NCBI RefSeq assembly: GCF_013179555.1
Contig: NZ_JABMCR010000005.1
Location: forward strand, 1-46,373
DNA from: Bacillus haikouensis
GTDB taxonomy: Bacteria; Bacillota; Bacilli; Bacillales; Bacillaceae_B
Direction of reading: 5' to 3'
Length of the DNA: 46,373 bases
Positions 23,622-30,977 of the stretch are shown in pieces. The stretch's first letter is position 1, and every line of letters begins with the position of its first letter. The position numbers and the translations under genes were made by a program. The notes beneath the pieces are model-generated. The model was not told the DNA's origin, did not search any database, and worked only from the letters and a program-made list of their open reading frames with translations.

Positions 23622-25547
23622 ATGAAAAGTAAATTACCTTTCAATTTATCGAAAGATCAATCCTTTTATGAAGCACTTTCAGATTGGGTGGGAGATGTCT
23701 TTTATGATATCTTACCCGAAAAGGGATTCGACCTTCGGGATGAGCAAGTGTTCATGGCATTTCAATTAAACCAGGCGTACAAACAGAAACAAGTCATGTT
23801 TGCTGAAGCCGGCGTCGGGACGGGAAAGACATTGGTTTATCTGTTATATGCATTGTCCTATGCGCGGTATACAGGCAAGCCTGCCGTTATTGCTTGCGCG
23901 GATGAAACGCTTATTGAACAGCTTGTAAAAAAAGACGGAGACATTCAAAAACTCGAACAAGCACTTGAGTTGAATATAGATGTCCGATTAGCAAAATCAA
24001 GAGAACAATACCTGTGTAACAAAAAACTTGAAGAAAAACTGAATATGGATGAACGTTTCCATGACATATGGGAAGGGCTGCCCGCATTCGTCCATGAAAC
24101 CAATTCAATGAACAGGTTCACCCACTATGGTGACCGTAAGGACTATGCTCATTTACCAGATGAGGAATGGAATGAAATTGGCTGGGATTCCTTACAGGAT
24201 TGTATGTCTTGTGTATACCGCCATCGGTGCGGGCAAACGCTTCACAGGGAGCACTATAGAAACTCTTCAGACCTGATCGTGTGTTCTCATGACTTTTATA
24301 TGGAACATGTTTGGACTAAAGATTCAAGAAAACGGGAAGGACAAATGCCTCTATTACCGGAAGCAAGTTCGGTCGTTTTTGACGAAGGCCATTTATTGGA
24401 ATATGCCTCTCAGAAGGCAATGACTTACCGCATGAGAATGGAAACGCTGGAGAGCCTGCTTGAACGGTTATCCGCATCTGACATGAGGGAAACGACACTT
24501 TATCAAATTGAAGATATCATGATTTCGAATGAAAAATGGTTTACATTATTAGAGCAGGGAGCGAAGAATGGAACCGGTACGGACAGGCAGTATATAACCC
24601 GTTCATCCGCGCTTCTTGATCAGGGAAAGCTCTTGACGGAAGGCATTGAAAACCTATTGAATGAACTTGTTTTCGAAGCGGAAATGTATGTAATGGATGA
24701 CTACTTATTGAAAGTTGTCGAGGAATATCTCGAACAAATCCAGTATTCATTAAAGCTGTTCCTCGAAGATGAGAAAGGCATTTACTGGCTTGAGGTAACC
24801 GAAGATGAACATACATTTGTTGTGATGCCGAGACTGGTGGAAGAAATACTCAGAACGAAGGTATTTTCCCAAAAAATTCCATTCGTTTTTTCGTCCGCTA
24901 CTTTATCGTATAACCGCGATTTCTCATATGTAGCCCAGTCTCTGGGAATCGGGGAATTCGAAAAATTCTCAGTGGATTCACCGTACGAATACGATGAGAT
25001 GATGAACGTATTTATTCCTGAGAACCTGAATGCCCCTGATTCGAAGTTCCGATATGCTATGGAACAGCTGAAACAAAATAATGGAAAGTCCCTTGTGCTT
25101 TTCACTTCTAAAGAAGAGATGAATGCATTCAGGGAATTTTATAGACACGATTCTGATCAGGAGTGGAAAATCATTTTTGAAGGTGATAAGGAAATCAGTC
25201 ATACAGTGGAAGAATTCCAACATGACCAATCTGCAGTTTTATGTTCCTATCATTTATGGGAAGGTCTTGATATACCAGGCGAATCTCTCACTCAAGTAGT
25301 GATTGTTTCTCTGCCGTTCCCTCCTAAAGACCCTGTATTTGATGCGAAGCGTAAGCATACAATGAATGCAGCGGAGGAAGTGGATATCCCATACATGCTG
25401 CTCCGATTGCGACAAGGAATTGGTCGGTTGATACGGACAAGCGAAGATCACGGAAAGGTGCACATTTTATTAAATGAAGAAGAAGCATTCTACATGGATG
25501 TGGTTGAATCGATTCTTCCTGTTAAAGTCGATAAAATGAATGTTTAA
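23622..25547 (+). CDS. ypvA: YpvA, XPD/DinG-family helicase with iron-sulfur cysteines
   Basis: The 641-residue helicase starts at the ATG of MKSKLPFNLS behind AGGAGGTC (the longer frame from 23562 lacks a site). Motif I is 'AEAGVGTGKT' (Lys69). Four cysteines, Cys132, Cys194, Cys197 and Cys203 ('DCMSCVYRHRC'), are spaced like the XPD/DinG [4Fe-4S] ligands. Motif II is 'VVFDEGHLLE' (DEGH), motif III 'SSATLS', motif V 'YHLWEGLDIPG' and motif VI 'RLRQGIGRLIR'. It lacks an exonuclease domain. The likely role is 5'-3' DNA unwinding in repair; the substrate is not known. ypwA follows after a terminator. Confidence 0.9.
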   Translation: MKSKLPFNLSKDQSFYEALSDWVGDVFYDILPEKGFDLRDEQVFMAFQLNQAYKQKQVMFAEAGVGTGKTLVYLLYALSYARYTGKPAVIACADETLIEQLVKKDGDIQKLEQALELNIDVRLAKSREQYLCNKKLEEKLNMDERFHDIWEGLPAFVHETNSMNRFTHYGDRKDYAHLPDEEWNEIGWDSLQDCMSCVYRHRCGQTLHREHYRNSSDLIVCSHDFYMEHVWTKDSRKREGQMPLLPEASSVVFDEGHLLEYASQKAMTYRMRMETLESLLERLSASDMRETTLYQIEDIMISNEKWFTLLEQGAKNGTGTDRQYITRSSALLDQGKLLTEGIENLLNELVFEAEMYVMDDYLLKVVEEYLEQIQYSLKLFLEDEKGIYWLEVTEDEHTFVVMPRLVEEILRTKVFSQKIPFVFSSATLSYNRDFSYVAQSLGIGEFEKFSVDSPYEYDEMMNVFIPENLNAPDSKFRYAMEQLKQNNGKSLVLFTSKEEMNAFREFYRHDSDQEWKIIFEGDKEISHTVEEFQHDQSAVLCSYHLWEGLDIPGESLTQVVIVSLPFPPKDPVFDAKRKHTMNAAEEVDIPYMLLRLRQGIGRLIRTSEDHGKVHILLNEEEAFYMDVVESILPVKVDKMNV

Positions 25548-25550
25548 CTA

Positions 25551-25580
25551 AAAGAGCCGTCTAATGGAGGCGGCTCTTTG
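25551..25580 (+). terminator. Terminator of ypvA
   Basis: AAAGAGCCG (25551-25559) pairs perfectly with CGGCTCTTT (25571-25579) over an 11-base loop. The U-tract lies mostly within the stem. Confidence 0.65.
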
Positions 25581-25666
25581 CCTATATATAGACCTAAGTC
25601 ATTTTAGAAGGATTTGTCAGAAAAATATGATAAAATAGGGATGATGTTTAATAAGGGGGCTATAAG

Positions 25667-27181
25667 ATGAGAGAAGAATTAGTAGAAATGAGAGACAATT
25701 TTCTAGAGTATGTAAAAAAAATGACTGCTTATAATGAAGCGCTCGGATTACTGTTTTGGGATTTACGGACCGGAGCTCCCAAAAACGGTGTAGAGCAGCG
25801 TTCAGAGGTCATCGGAATGCTTTCTTCCGAATTATTCGCGATGTCCACTTCAAATGAAATGGCAGCATATCTGGCTAAACTGTCTCCAGAGAGAGAGCAG
25901 TTGGATGAACGGACACAAAAACTGCTTGAAGAATGTCAGAAAGAATATGACCGGAATAAAAAAATTCCTGCTTCGGAATACAGGGAATACGTGGTATTGC
26001 AATCCAAAGCTGAAAGTGTATGGGAAGAAGCCAAGTCCAAAGCTGATTTCGAGATGTTTCAGCCTTATTTAGAAAAATTGGTATCTTTCACTAAGCGTTT
26101 CATTGATTATTGGGGTTACGAAAATAATAAATATGATACACTTCTTGATATGTATGAACCTGGTGTGACCGTTGATGTTCTGGATAAAGTATTCGGTGAA
26201 CTGAGAGAAAAAATCGTACCGTTAGTTCATAAAATTTCAGAATCAGAAAATAAACCTCACACTGACTTTCTGTTTGAACACTTCTCAAAAGAAAAACAAA
26301 AGGAATTCAGTTTAAACATTCTGGATCAAATGGGATATGATTTCAATTCCGGAAGACTGGATGAAACCGTTCATCCTTTCGCTATAGGATTAAATCCCGG
26401 AGATGTAAGGGTGACAACCAAGTATGATGAAAGTGATTGGAGAACTGCAGTATTCGGTACAATCCATGAAGGCGGCCATGCGCTTTATGAACAAAACATA
26501 TCAAAAGATTTAGTGGGCACCCCATTATGCACGGGAACATCAATGGGAATTCACGAATCACAGTCTTTGTTTTACGAGAACTTTGTAGGGAGAAATTATT
26601 CTTTCTGGAAACAAAATTACGATTTGCTAAAAGGATATACTGATGGTCAATTTGATTCCGTGGATATTGACCATTTTTACAAAGCAATCAATGAAGCAAA
26701 GCCGTCACTAATCAGAATTGAAGCAGATGAATTAACCTATGCATTACATATCATCATCCGCTATGAAATTGAAAAAGGCTTATTCAATGATGAAATCGAG
26801 GTAAGCGACCTTCCTGAAATCTGGAATCAGAAATACGAAGAATACCTTGGAATCAAACCTTCCCATAATGGAGAAGGCGTCCTGCAGGATGTTCACTGGG
26901 CAGGCGGCAGCTTCGGGTACTTTCCTTCATACGCACTAGGATATATGTATGCTGCACAATTCAAAAAAGCAATGGAAAAAGACATTCCCGACTTCGATGA
27001 CCTTCTGGAAAATGGAGATCTTAGCCTTATAAGAGAGTGGTTAACAGACCATGTCCATAAATGGGGCAAAATGAAAAAACCGCTGGAAATCCTCAACGAT
27101 GTAACAGGGGAAGGGTTGAATGCTTCCCATTTGGCAGATTATCTGATTGAAAAGTATACCAGGGTATACTCACTTAATTAA
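25667..27181 (+). CDS. ypwA: M32-family zinc carboxypeptidase (YpwA)
   Basis: This 504-residue peptidase belongs to the thermostable carboxypeptidase Taq family. The HExxH zinc motif is 'IHEGGHALYEQ' (His267, Glu268, His271), and the third ligand Glu297 is in 'GIHESQSLFYEN'. Further family blocks are 'LLFWDLRTGAPKNG' near the N-terminus, 'HPFAIGLNPGDVRVTTKYDE' and 'ADELTYALHIIIRYEIEK' with 'DVHWAGGSFGYFPSYALGYM' in the C-terminal half. It removes C-terminal residues from peptides with broad specificity in the cytosol. AAGGGGG precedes the ATG. Full length, no sign of damage. Confidence 0.95.
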   Translation: MREELVEMRDNFLEYVKKMTAYNEALGLLFWDLRTGAPKNGVEQRSEVIGMLSSELFAMSTSNEMAAYLAKLSPEREQLDERTQKLLEECQKEYDRNKKIPASEYREYVVLQSKAESVWEEAKSKADFEMFQPYLEKLVSFTKRFIDYWGYENNKYDTLLDMYEPGVTVDVLDKVFGELREKIVPLVHKISESENKPHTDFLFEHFSKEKQKEFSLNILDQMGYDFNSGRLDETVHPFAIGLNPGDVRVTTKYDESDWRTAVFGTIHEGGHALYEQNISKDLVGTPLCTGTSMGIHESQSLFYENFVGRNYSFWKQNYDLLKGYTDGQFDSVDIDHFYKAINEAKPSLIRIEADELTYALHIIIRYEIEKGLFNDEIEVSDLPEIWNQKYEEYLGIKPSHNGEGVLQDVHWAGGSFGYFPSYALGYMYAAQFKKAMEKDIPDFDDLLENGDLSLIREWLTDHVHKWGKMKKPLEILNDVTGEGLNASHLADYLIEKYTRVYSLN

Positions 27182-27186
27182 CCAGG

Positions 27187-27586
27187 AAGAGGCTGGAATA
27201 AAAGTGTTATAGTCTAAATAAAACCCGAACTAATTTGATTTCCTGGATTCAAGTTAGTTCGGGTTTTTTATTCGTTTTGTTCTAATGGCTACTTTTAGCT
27301 CGTTCCATCAGTCGATTGGAGTACAAGACGAAAACCCCCGCGGAGAGTCAGCTTATTAGAAAAGAGAAAGGGCTTTGTTAGCGGGAGGTGTTATAAAACG
27401 AATCGTCCTGGAAAGCGCTCATTGCCTTCTTCTTCTTGGTCAAGTTTGGTTACATGCGTCTCTAAGCCCTGCAGCTAGACAAGTGAGAACGCGCGGAAAG
27501 CGAAGCCTTGCATGGGAATCATTAGCGATATTTAGAGTCATCATGTTCGACTTTTGGTAGTTGTTTTTTGTTTTGTCCCAACTTCT
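27187..27586. mobile_element. MITE-like repeat, copy A (400 bp)
   Basis: The left end reads AAGAGGCTGGAATAAAAG and the right end, on the - strand, AAGAAGTTGGGACAAAAC, an imperfect terminal inverted repeat. The first 45 bases match the reverse complement of the right end of copy B (36686-36998). The blocks ATTGGAGTACAAGACGAAAA (27315-27334) and CGCGGAAAGCGAAGCCTTGC (27492-27511) also match copy B. The middle is divergent and longer. It starts six bases after the ypwA stop and ends 18 bases after the oxidase pseudogene. No target duplication or transposase is visible. Confidence 0.7.
27221..27269 (+). terminator. Terminator of ypwA, contributed by repeat copy A
   Basis: AAACCCGAACTAA (27221-27233) pairs perfectly with TTAGTTCGGGTTT (27254-27266), followed by more T. 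It is inside the repeat and is conserved in copy B, so the repeat brings its own terminator. Confidence 0.88.
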
Positions 27587-27604
27587 TTTGGTGATTAACG
27601 TAAT

Positions 27605-27833
27605 CTACCAAACCCTGAAATCTTTTGAAGGCGGAGGTCCATTCTGGAACATTTCCATGAGCGGTACAGTATAGGCTAGGCATCAAGAATGAGAGATGAG
27701 GGTATAGTAAGCCAAACCTTCCAGTTTTCGAGTACCATCGGTGTTTTATCAGCTTCCCCAAAATAATCAAAAAGATAATAAGACTGCCGGTTCAAGGGGT
27801 CAACCAACATTTTTCATAACGATGCATAGGCAT
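27605..27833 (-). pseudogene. Remnant of ba3-type cytochrome c oxidase subunits II and I, fused by deletion
   Basis: Directly after the subunit IIA gene the - strand reads MPMHRYEKCWLTP, the typical start of ba3-type subunit II, then an in-frame TGA (27792-27794) and 'TGSLIIFLIILG', like its membrane helix. Soon after, another frame reads 'FGEADKTPMVLENWKVWLTI', then, after a frame change, 'YTVPLMEMFQNGPPPSKDFR' plus VW and stop, which is the pattern of the C-terminus of ba3-type subunit I. The frame change coincides with a 5-base tandem duplication (TAGGC twice, 27672-27681). Most of both catalytic subunits is deleted. Subunit identities are from remembered family patterns; no alignment was run. 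Confidence 0.68.
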
Positions 27834-27854
27834 GTTCACTCACTCTTTCTTCCA

Positions 27855-28004
27855 TTAAAAACGTTTGATGAATAGTAAAAAAACTCCAACCCATGACAGG
27901 ATCAGAAACCCTCCCAGCAGCAACACGGAAGTAAAGGTTCCTTTCAGGGAACCCTGATCTTCAACCTTGGTGCGAGTTTTCCGATTCAAGTCATAATTTT
28001 CCAT
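27855..28004 (-). CDS. Cytochrome c oxidase subunit IIA (ba3-type, small membrane subunit)
   Basis: The 49-residue protein starts at ATG (28004) behind GAAGGGAG. It has a polar N-terminus, then 'GSLKGTFTSVLLLGGFLILS' and 'WVGVFLLFIKRF', a single membrane helix with the KGT-x-x-SVLLLGGF pattern of the subunit 2A family that packs against subunits I and II of ba3-type oxidases. The reading frame is intact. The downstream catalytic subunits are reduced to a pseudogene, so it is probably orphaned unless another oxidase uses it. Two perfect Fnr/CRP-type sites lie upstream. Confidence 0.8.
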   Translation of the reverse strand: MENYDLNRKTRTKVEDQGSLKGTFTSVLLLGGFLILSWVGVFLLFIKRF

Positions 28005-28050
28005 AATGCTCCCTTCTTTCACCTTTTTAATAAAGTACAGGATTACCTTC

Positions 28051-28056
28051 ATCATA
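28051..28056 (-). promoter_or_regulatory. -10 element of the oxidase operon promoter
   Basis: TATGAT on the - strand, with a predicted start near 28044. There is no -35 at the expected distance (AGATGG), consistent with an activator-dependent promoter. Confidence 0.5.
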
Positions 28057-28078
28057 CTTTTTGGAGCAATTGTCCATC

Positions 28079-28094
28079 TGTGATAAATGTCACA
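28079..28094. promoter_or_regulatory. Fnr/CRP-type operator 1
   Basis: TGTGA-TAAATG-TCACA is a perfect TGTGA-N6-TCACA palindrome. Its centre (28086.5) is about 42 bases upstream of the predicted start of the subunit IIA transcript, the class II activator position. Confidence 0.7.
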
Positions 28095-28119
28095 CATTGA
28101 GAGGTAATTGTGAAACATA

Positions 28120-28135
28120 TGTGAAATTCATCACA
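28120..28135. promoter_or_regulatory. Fnr/CRP-type operator 2
   Basis: TGTGA-AATTCA-TCACA is a second perfect palindrome, centred exactly 41 bases (about four helical turns) from operator 1, so both would lie on the same DNA face. Confidence 0.68.
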
Positions 28136-28237
28136 TAAAACAACTAGGCAGTAAATGGAGAAAATATCCTGTTCCATTGAATAAAGTGTTACATACAATG
28201 TATTAATGATGTTTTTTAAGGGCGGGAGGATGAACAA

Positions 28238-28366
28238 GTGGAAAAGTATTATTGTAAAAGGTGCTGTCAATTATTCGATGAGAGCAGAAGGTGTTCTTTT
28301 TGCGGAGAAATGGTTGTATTAAAGATCCATATAATCGTCCATACACAACCAGCTAAGAAAGAATAG
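28238..28366 (+). CDS. 42-residue zinc-ribbon-like protein
   Basis: A GTG-started ORF behind GGCGGGAGG encodes MEKYYCKRCCQLFDESRRCS and then FCGEMVVL, followed by a short tail. Two CxxC pairs (Cys6/Cys9 and Cys19/Cys22) fit a small zinc ribbon. I do not recognise a family. It is divergent from the subunit IIA gene, so the Fnr-type sites lie in the shared intergenic region, though their spacing suits the oxidase promoter better. CATACAAT at 28192-28199 resembles a sigma-E -10, without a matching -35. Confidence 0.6.
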   Translation: MEKYYCKRCCQLFDESRRCSFCGEMVVLKIHIIVHTQPAKKE

Positions 28367-28432
28367 GTTACTTTGGTCAGTCTTCCAGTTATGTTAAAAT
28401 ATAAAAGATTCAAAAAAGAAAGGAGCGTCACA

Positions 28433-29203
28433 ATGTATTTACCATCTTTTTCACTGAAAAATAAAACAGCGGTCATTACTGGCGCCGGGCGTGGAATAGG
28501 ACGGGCACTGAGCATCGGACTGGCAGAAGCGGGGGCGGATGTAGTACTGCTGTCACGCACCAAGGAAAATCTGGAAGAAACGGCAGCTCAAATCCATGAA
28601 TTTGGACAAAAGGCGTATATCCTTCCCACGGATGTAACATCCAGAGAGGATATCAGGGCGGTTGTTCAATACATAGAAAATCATGATTTGACCAGCGATA
28701 TATTAATTAATAATGCCGGGATGAATATAAGATCAAATGCATTTGAAGTGACAGATGATGAATGGAAAACGATTATGGATACCAACTTGAAATCTGCCTT
28801 TATGATGAGTCAGGAAATAGGAACGCTTATGAAAGCGAATGGAAGCGGAAAGATCATAAATATTGCTTCTGTTGCAGGACATGTGGCACTTCGTACAGGA
28901 GTGGTGTATGCCGCGACGAAAGCGGCTATGATTCAAATGACAAAAGTATTGGCATTTGAATGGGGACAGCATAATATAAACGTCAACAGTATCGGCCCTT
29001 GGTATTTTAAAACTCCTTTAACAAAGGAACTCTTGAACAAAAAAGAATATGTAGAAGACATATTATCTGTTACGCCTTTAAATAGGATAGGGGAATTGGA
29101 GGAATTGGTCGGTCCTGCGGTATTCCTTTCTTCCGAGGCGGGGAACTATGTAACAGGGCAGACATTATTTGTAGATGGAGGGATGACGATTCACGGCTTT
29201 TAA
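28433..29203 (+). CDS. Short-chain dehydrogenase/reductase
   Basis: The 256-residue NAD(P)-dependent oxidoreductase has the classical SDR signature: 'TGAGRGIG' (16-23), 'NNAG' (93-96), catalytic Ser146, Tyr159 and Lys163 in 'SVAGHVALRTGVVYAATKAA', and a C-terminus 'YVTGQTLFVDGGMTIHG'. It resembles gluconate 5-dehydrogenase, KduD and FabG-like members; the substrate cannot be assigned. AAAGGAGCG precedes the ATG, and the gene is closed by a strong hairpin. It is a single gene without pathway neighbours. Confidence 0.9.
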   Translation: MYLPSFSLKNKTAVITGAGRGIGRALSIGLAEAGADVVLLSRTKENLEETAAQIHEFGQKAYILPTDVTSREDIRAVVQYIENHDLTSDILINNAGMNIRSNAFEVTDDEWKTIMDTNLKSAFMMSQEIGTLMKANGSGKIINIASVAGHVALRTGVVYAATKAAMIQMTKVLAFEWGQHNINVNSIGPWYFKTPLTKELLNKKEYVEDILSVTPLNRIGELEELVGPAVFLSSEAGNYVTGQTLFVDGGMTIHGF

Positions 29204-29220
29204 CCTTCTCGGGTTACAAG

Positions 29221-29248
29221 AAAAGCGGACATCGATCTGTCCGCTTTT
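29221..29248. terminator. Bidirectional terminator between the SDR and cheX
   Basis: AAAAGCGGACA (29221-29231) pairs perfectly with TGTCCGCTTTT (29238-29248) over six bases, with A/T-rich arms usable on both strands. Confidence 0.85.
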
Positions 29249-29257
29249 GTGTGCCAG

Positions 29258-29710
29258 TCATTCTTCAATCATTAAAAGGATAAGAAAATCACCAACGTTT
29301 TCAATGGTTAAAGGAAGCTGGACAGCTTGATGAAAACCATATATTTTTGAATCCCCTGCTATGACAGCCGGAATGGTGATATCTACATTACGCCCGCTTA
29401 GAGCGATAGAAGTGGCAAGGTTTCCTACCACCATATTTCCCAGCTCTCCTGCAAATGACTCAAGCATTTCCCCGGCTAAGGGCATCCCGAACATTGAAGC
29501 TGCCAGAGACTTGAAACTTCCATCTTCCCCGTCAATGATGAACCTTCCCCGGGTATCTCCTGTCATCCCGATTAAAACACCGATATGATGTTGATTAAAT
29601 GGCTCATCCATGGAAGTTGGTTCATGAAAGGTTACTTCCAGAGGGATCACAGCTTTTAAGGCTGTAATGAAATTGTTCAATAAATCAGAGACACCGCTAA
29701 TTAAGGTCAT
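29258..29710 (-). CDS. cheX: CheX-family chemotaxis phosphatase
   Basis: The 150-residue protein belongs to the CheC/CheX/FliY phosphatase group. The active-site helix is 'LESFAGELGNMVVGNL', with Glu89 and Asn92 in the S/D-x3-E-x2-N arrangement used to dephosphorylate CheY-P. The N-terminal 'FNQHHIGVLIGMTGDTRGRF' is the expected beta region. Only one active-site helix is present, as in CheX rather than CheC. GGAGG lies eight bases before the ATG. No other chemotaxis gene is nearby, so the partner response regulator must be encoded elsewhere. Confidence 0.88.
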   Translation of the reverse strand: MTLISGVSDLLNNFITALKAVIPLEVTFHEPTSMDEPFNQHHIGVLIGMTGDTRGRFIIDGEDGSFKSLAASMFGMPLAGEMLESFAGELGNMVVGNLATSIALSGRNVDITIPAVIAGDSKIYGFHQAVQLPLTIENVGDFLILLMIEE

Positions 29711-29906
29711 GTCGAATCCTCCGAATATTTGTCAGAATTATTATATCATATGTACCGGGATAAAAGGCTCATAATTGCTGATTGAAGTTATAAATTCCTT
29801 TAAGAGCTATATAAGTGATTTATTTATCAGCAAAATCTTCGTACATGTTATTTCACATAATGGTAAACCTATCCTTATATGGAATGAGATAAGGAGGATG
29901 GTTGTT

Positions 29907-30977
29907 ATGCCTAAAATCGCAGCTGTCGAGACAGAAATACCCCCATACAAAATCACTCAGACAGAAGCAGCAAAATTTGCCCGCAATCTGTTCTCAGAGA
30001 GCTTTAAGGATATTGACCGTCTGCTTCCTATATTTGCAAATGGCGAAATTGAAAGCCGGTATTTCGTTAATGACCTTGAATGGTTTGCAAGTCCGCATTC
30101 ATTTCAGGAGAAAAACGATCTTTTCATCCGTTATGCTGTTGAATTGGGAAGCAGGGCCATAAAGAAGTGCTTGGATAATAATCACGTCAAATATGATGAT
30201 ATTGAAGCAATCTTCACTATATGCACATCTGGACTGGCTACTCCAAGCATCGAAGCCCGCATCATGAATGTCCTGCCATTCTCTCCACATGTAAAACGAA
30301 TACCTATCTGGGGCCTTGGATGTGCAGGCGGGGCTGCAGGAATATCAAGAGCGTATGAGTACTGCAAAGCATTTCCAGAATCGAATGTACTAATCCTTTC
30401 CATTGAGCTATGTTCATTGACATTTCAGCATGGTGATCGTTCCAAGAGTAATCTGGTAGGGACGTCGTTATTTGCGGATGGGGTCGCCTGCACTCTCGTA
30501 TGTGGAGACAAAAGCAAGGTGTTAGAAGGCATCACAAGTCCGCTTCCTTCCATTCTCAGCACTCAATCCACAACTTTAAAGGACTCTGTCGATGTCATGG
30601 GATGGAATATCAAAAATGACGGTCTTTATGTAGTGTTTTCTAAAGATATTCCCACCCTTGTTAAGAATTGGCTGAGGCCGAACGTTGAGGAATTTATCCA
30701 TTCGAAAGGGGTTGGAATGGAACAAATCAAACATTTTGTTGCTCATCCCGGTGGAAAGAAAGTGATTGAAGCTTACCAAGAAGCATTGGGATTCGGTGAA
30801 AGTATGACCGAACATGCGATGAAAATCCTGAAACAATACGGCAATATGTCATCAGTCACTATTTTCTATGTGTTGAAGGAATTTCTTCAGGACAAATGCG
30901 CAATCGGTGATATCGGCCTTGGCGCTGCATTGGGACCAGGATTCAGCTCGGAATTAGTATTAATGAGGTGGGAATAA
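29907..30977 (+). CDS. bpsA: Type III polyketide synthase (alkylpyrone synthase BpsA)
   Basis: The 356-residue chalcone synthase-like enzyme condenses long-chain fatty acyl-CoA with malonyl-CoA to alkylpyrones. The catalytic triad is visible: Cys139 in 'GLGCAGGAAG', His280 in 'VAHPGGKKV' and Asn313 in 'YGNMSSVT'. The C-terminal 'GLGAALGPGFSSELVLMRW' is the family signature. I start at ATG 29907, nine bases after AAGGAGG; earlier in-frame starts lack a site. It overlaps bpsB (TAATG), the same pair as bcsA/bpsA-ypbQ in B. subtilis, where the products are methylated pyrones. Confidence 0.93.
   Translation: MPKIAAVETEIPPYKITQTEAAKFARNLFSESFKDIDRLLPIFANGEIESRYFVNDLEWFASPHSFQEKNDLFIRYAVELGSRAIKKCLDNNHVKYDDIEAIFTICTSGLATPSIEARIMNVLPFSPHVKRIPIWGLGCAGGAAGISRAYEYCKAFPESNVLILSIELCSLTFQHGDRSKSNLVGTSLFADGVACTLVCGDKSKVLEGITSPLPSILSTQSTTLKDSVDVMGWNIKNDGLYVVFSKDIPTLVKNWLRPNVEEFIHSKGVGMEQIKHFVAHPGGKKVIEAYQEALGFGESMTEHAMKILKQYGNMSSVTIFYVLKEFLQDKCAIGDIGLGAALGPGFSSELVLMRWE

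Noticed and set aside
27375-27560. 61-codon + strand ORF within repeat copy A
   Set aside because: It lies inside the repeat and corresponds to no ORF in copy B; no binding site and no recognisable protein pattern.
27522-27770. 82-codon - strand ORF treated as an intact hypothetical gene
   Set aside because: It is one frame of the oxidase pseudogene that runs into repeat copy A; the meaningful oxidase fragments switch frame within it.
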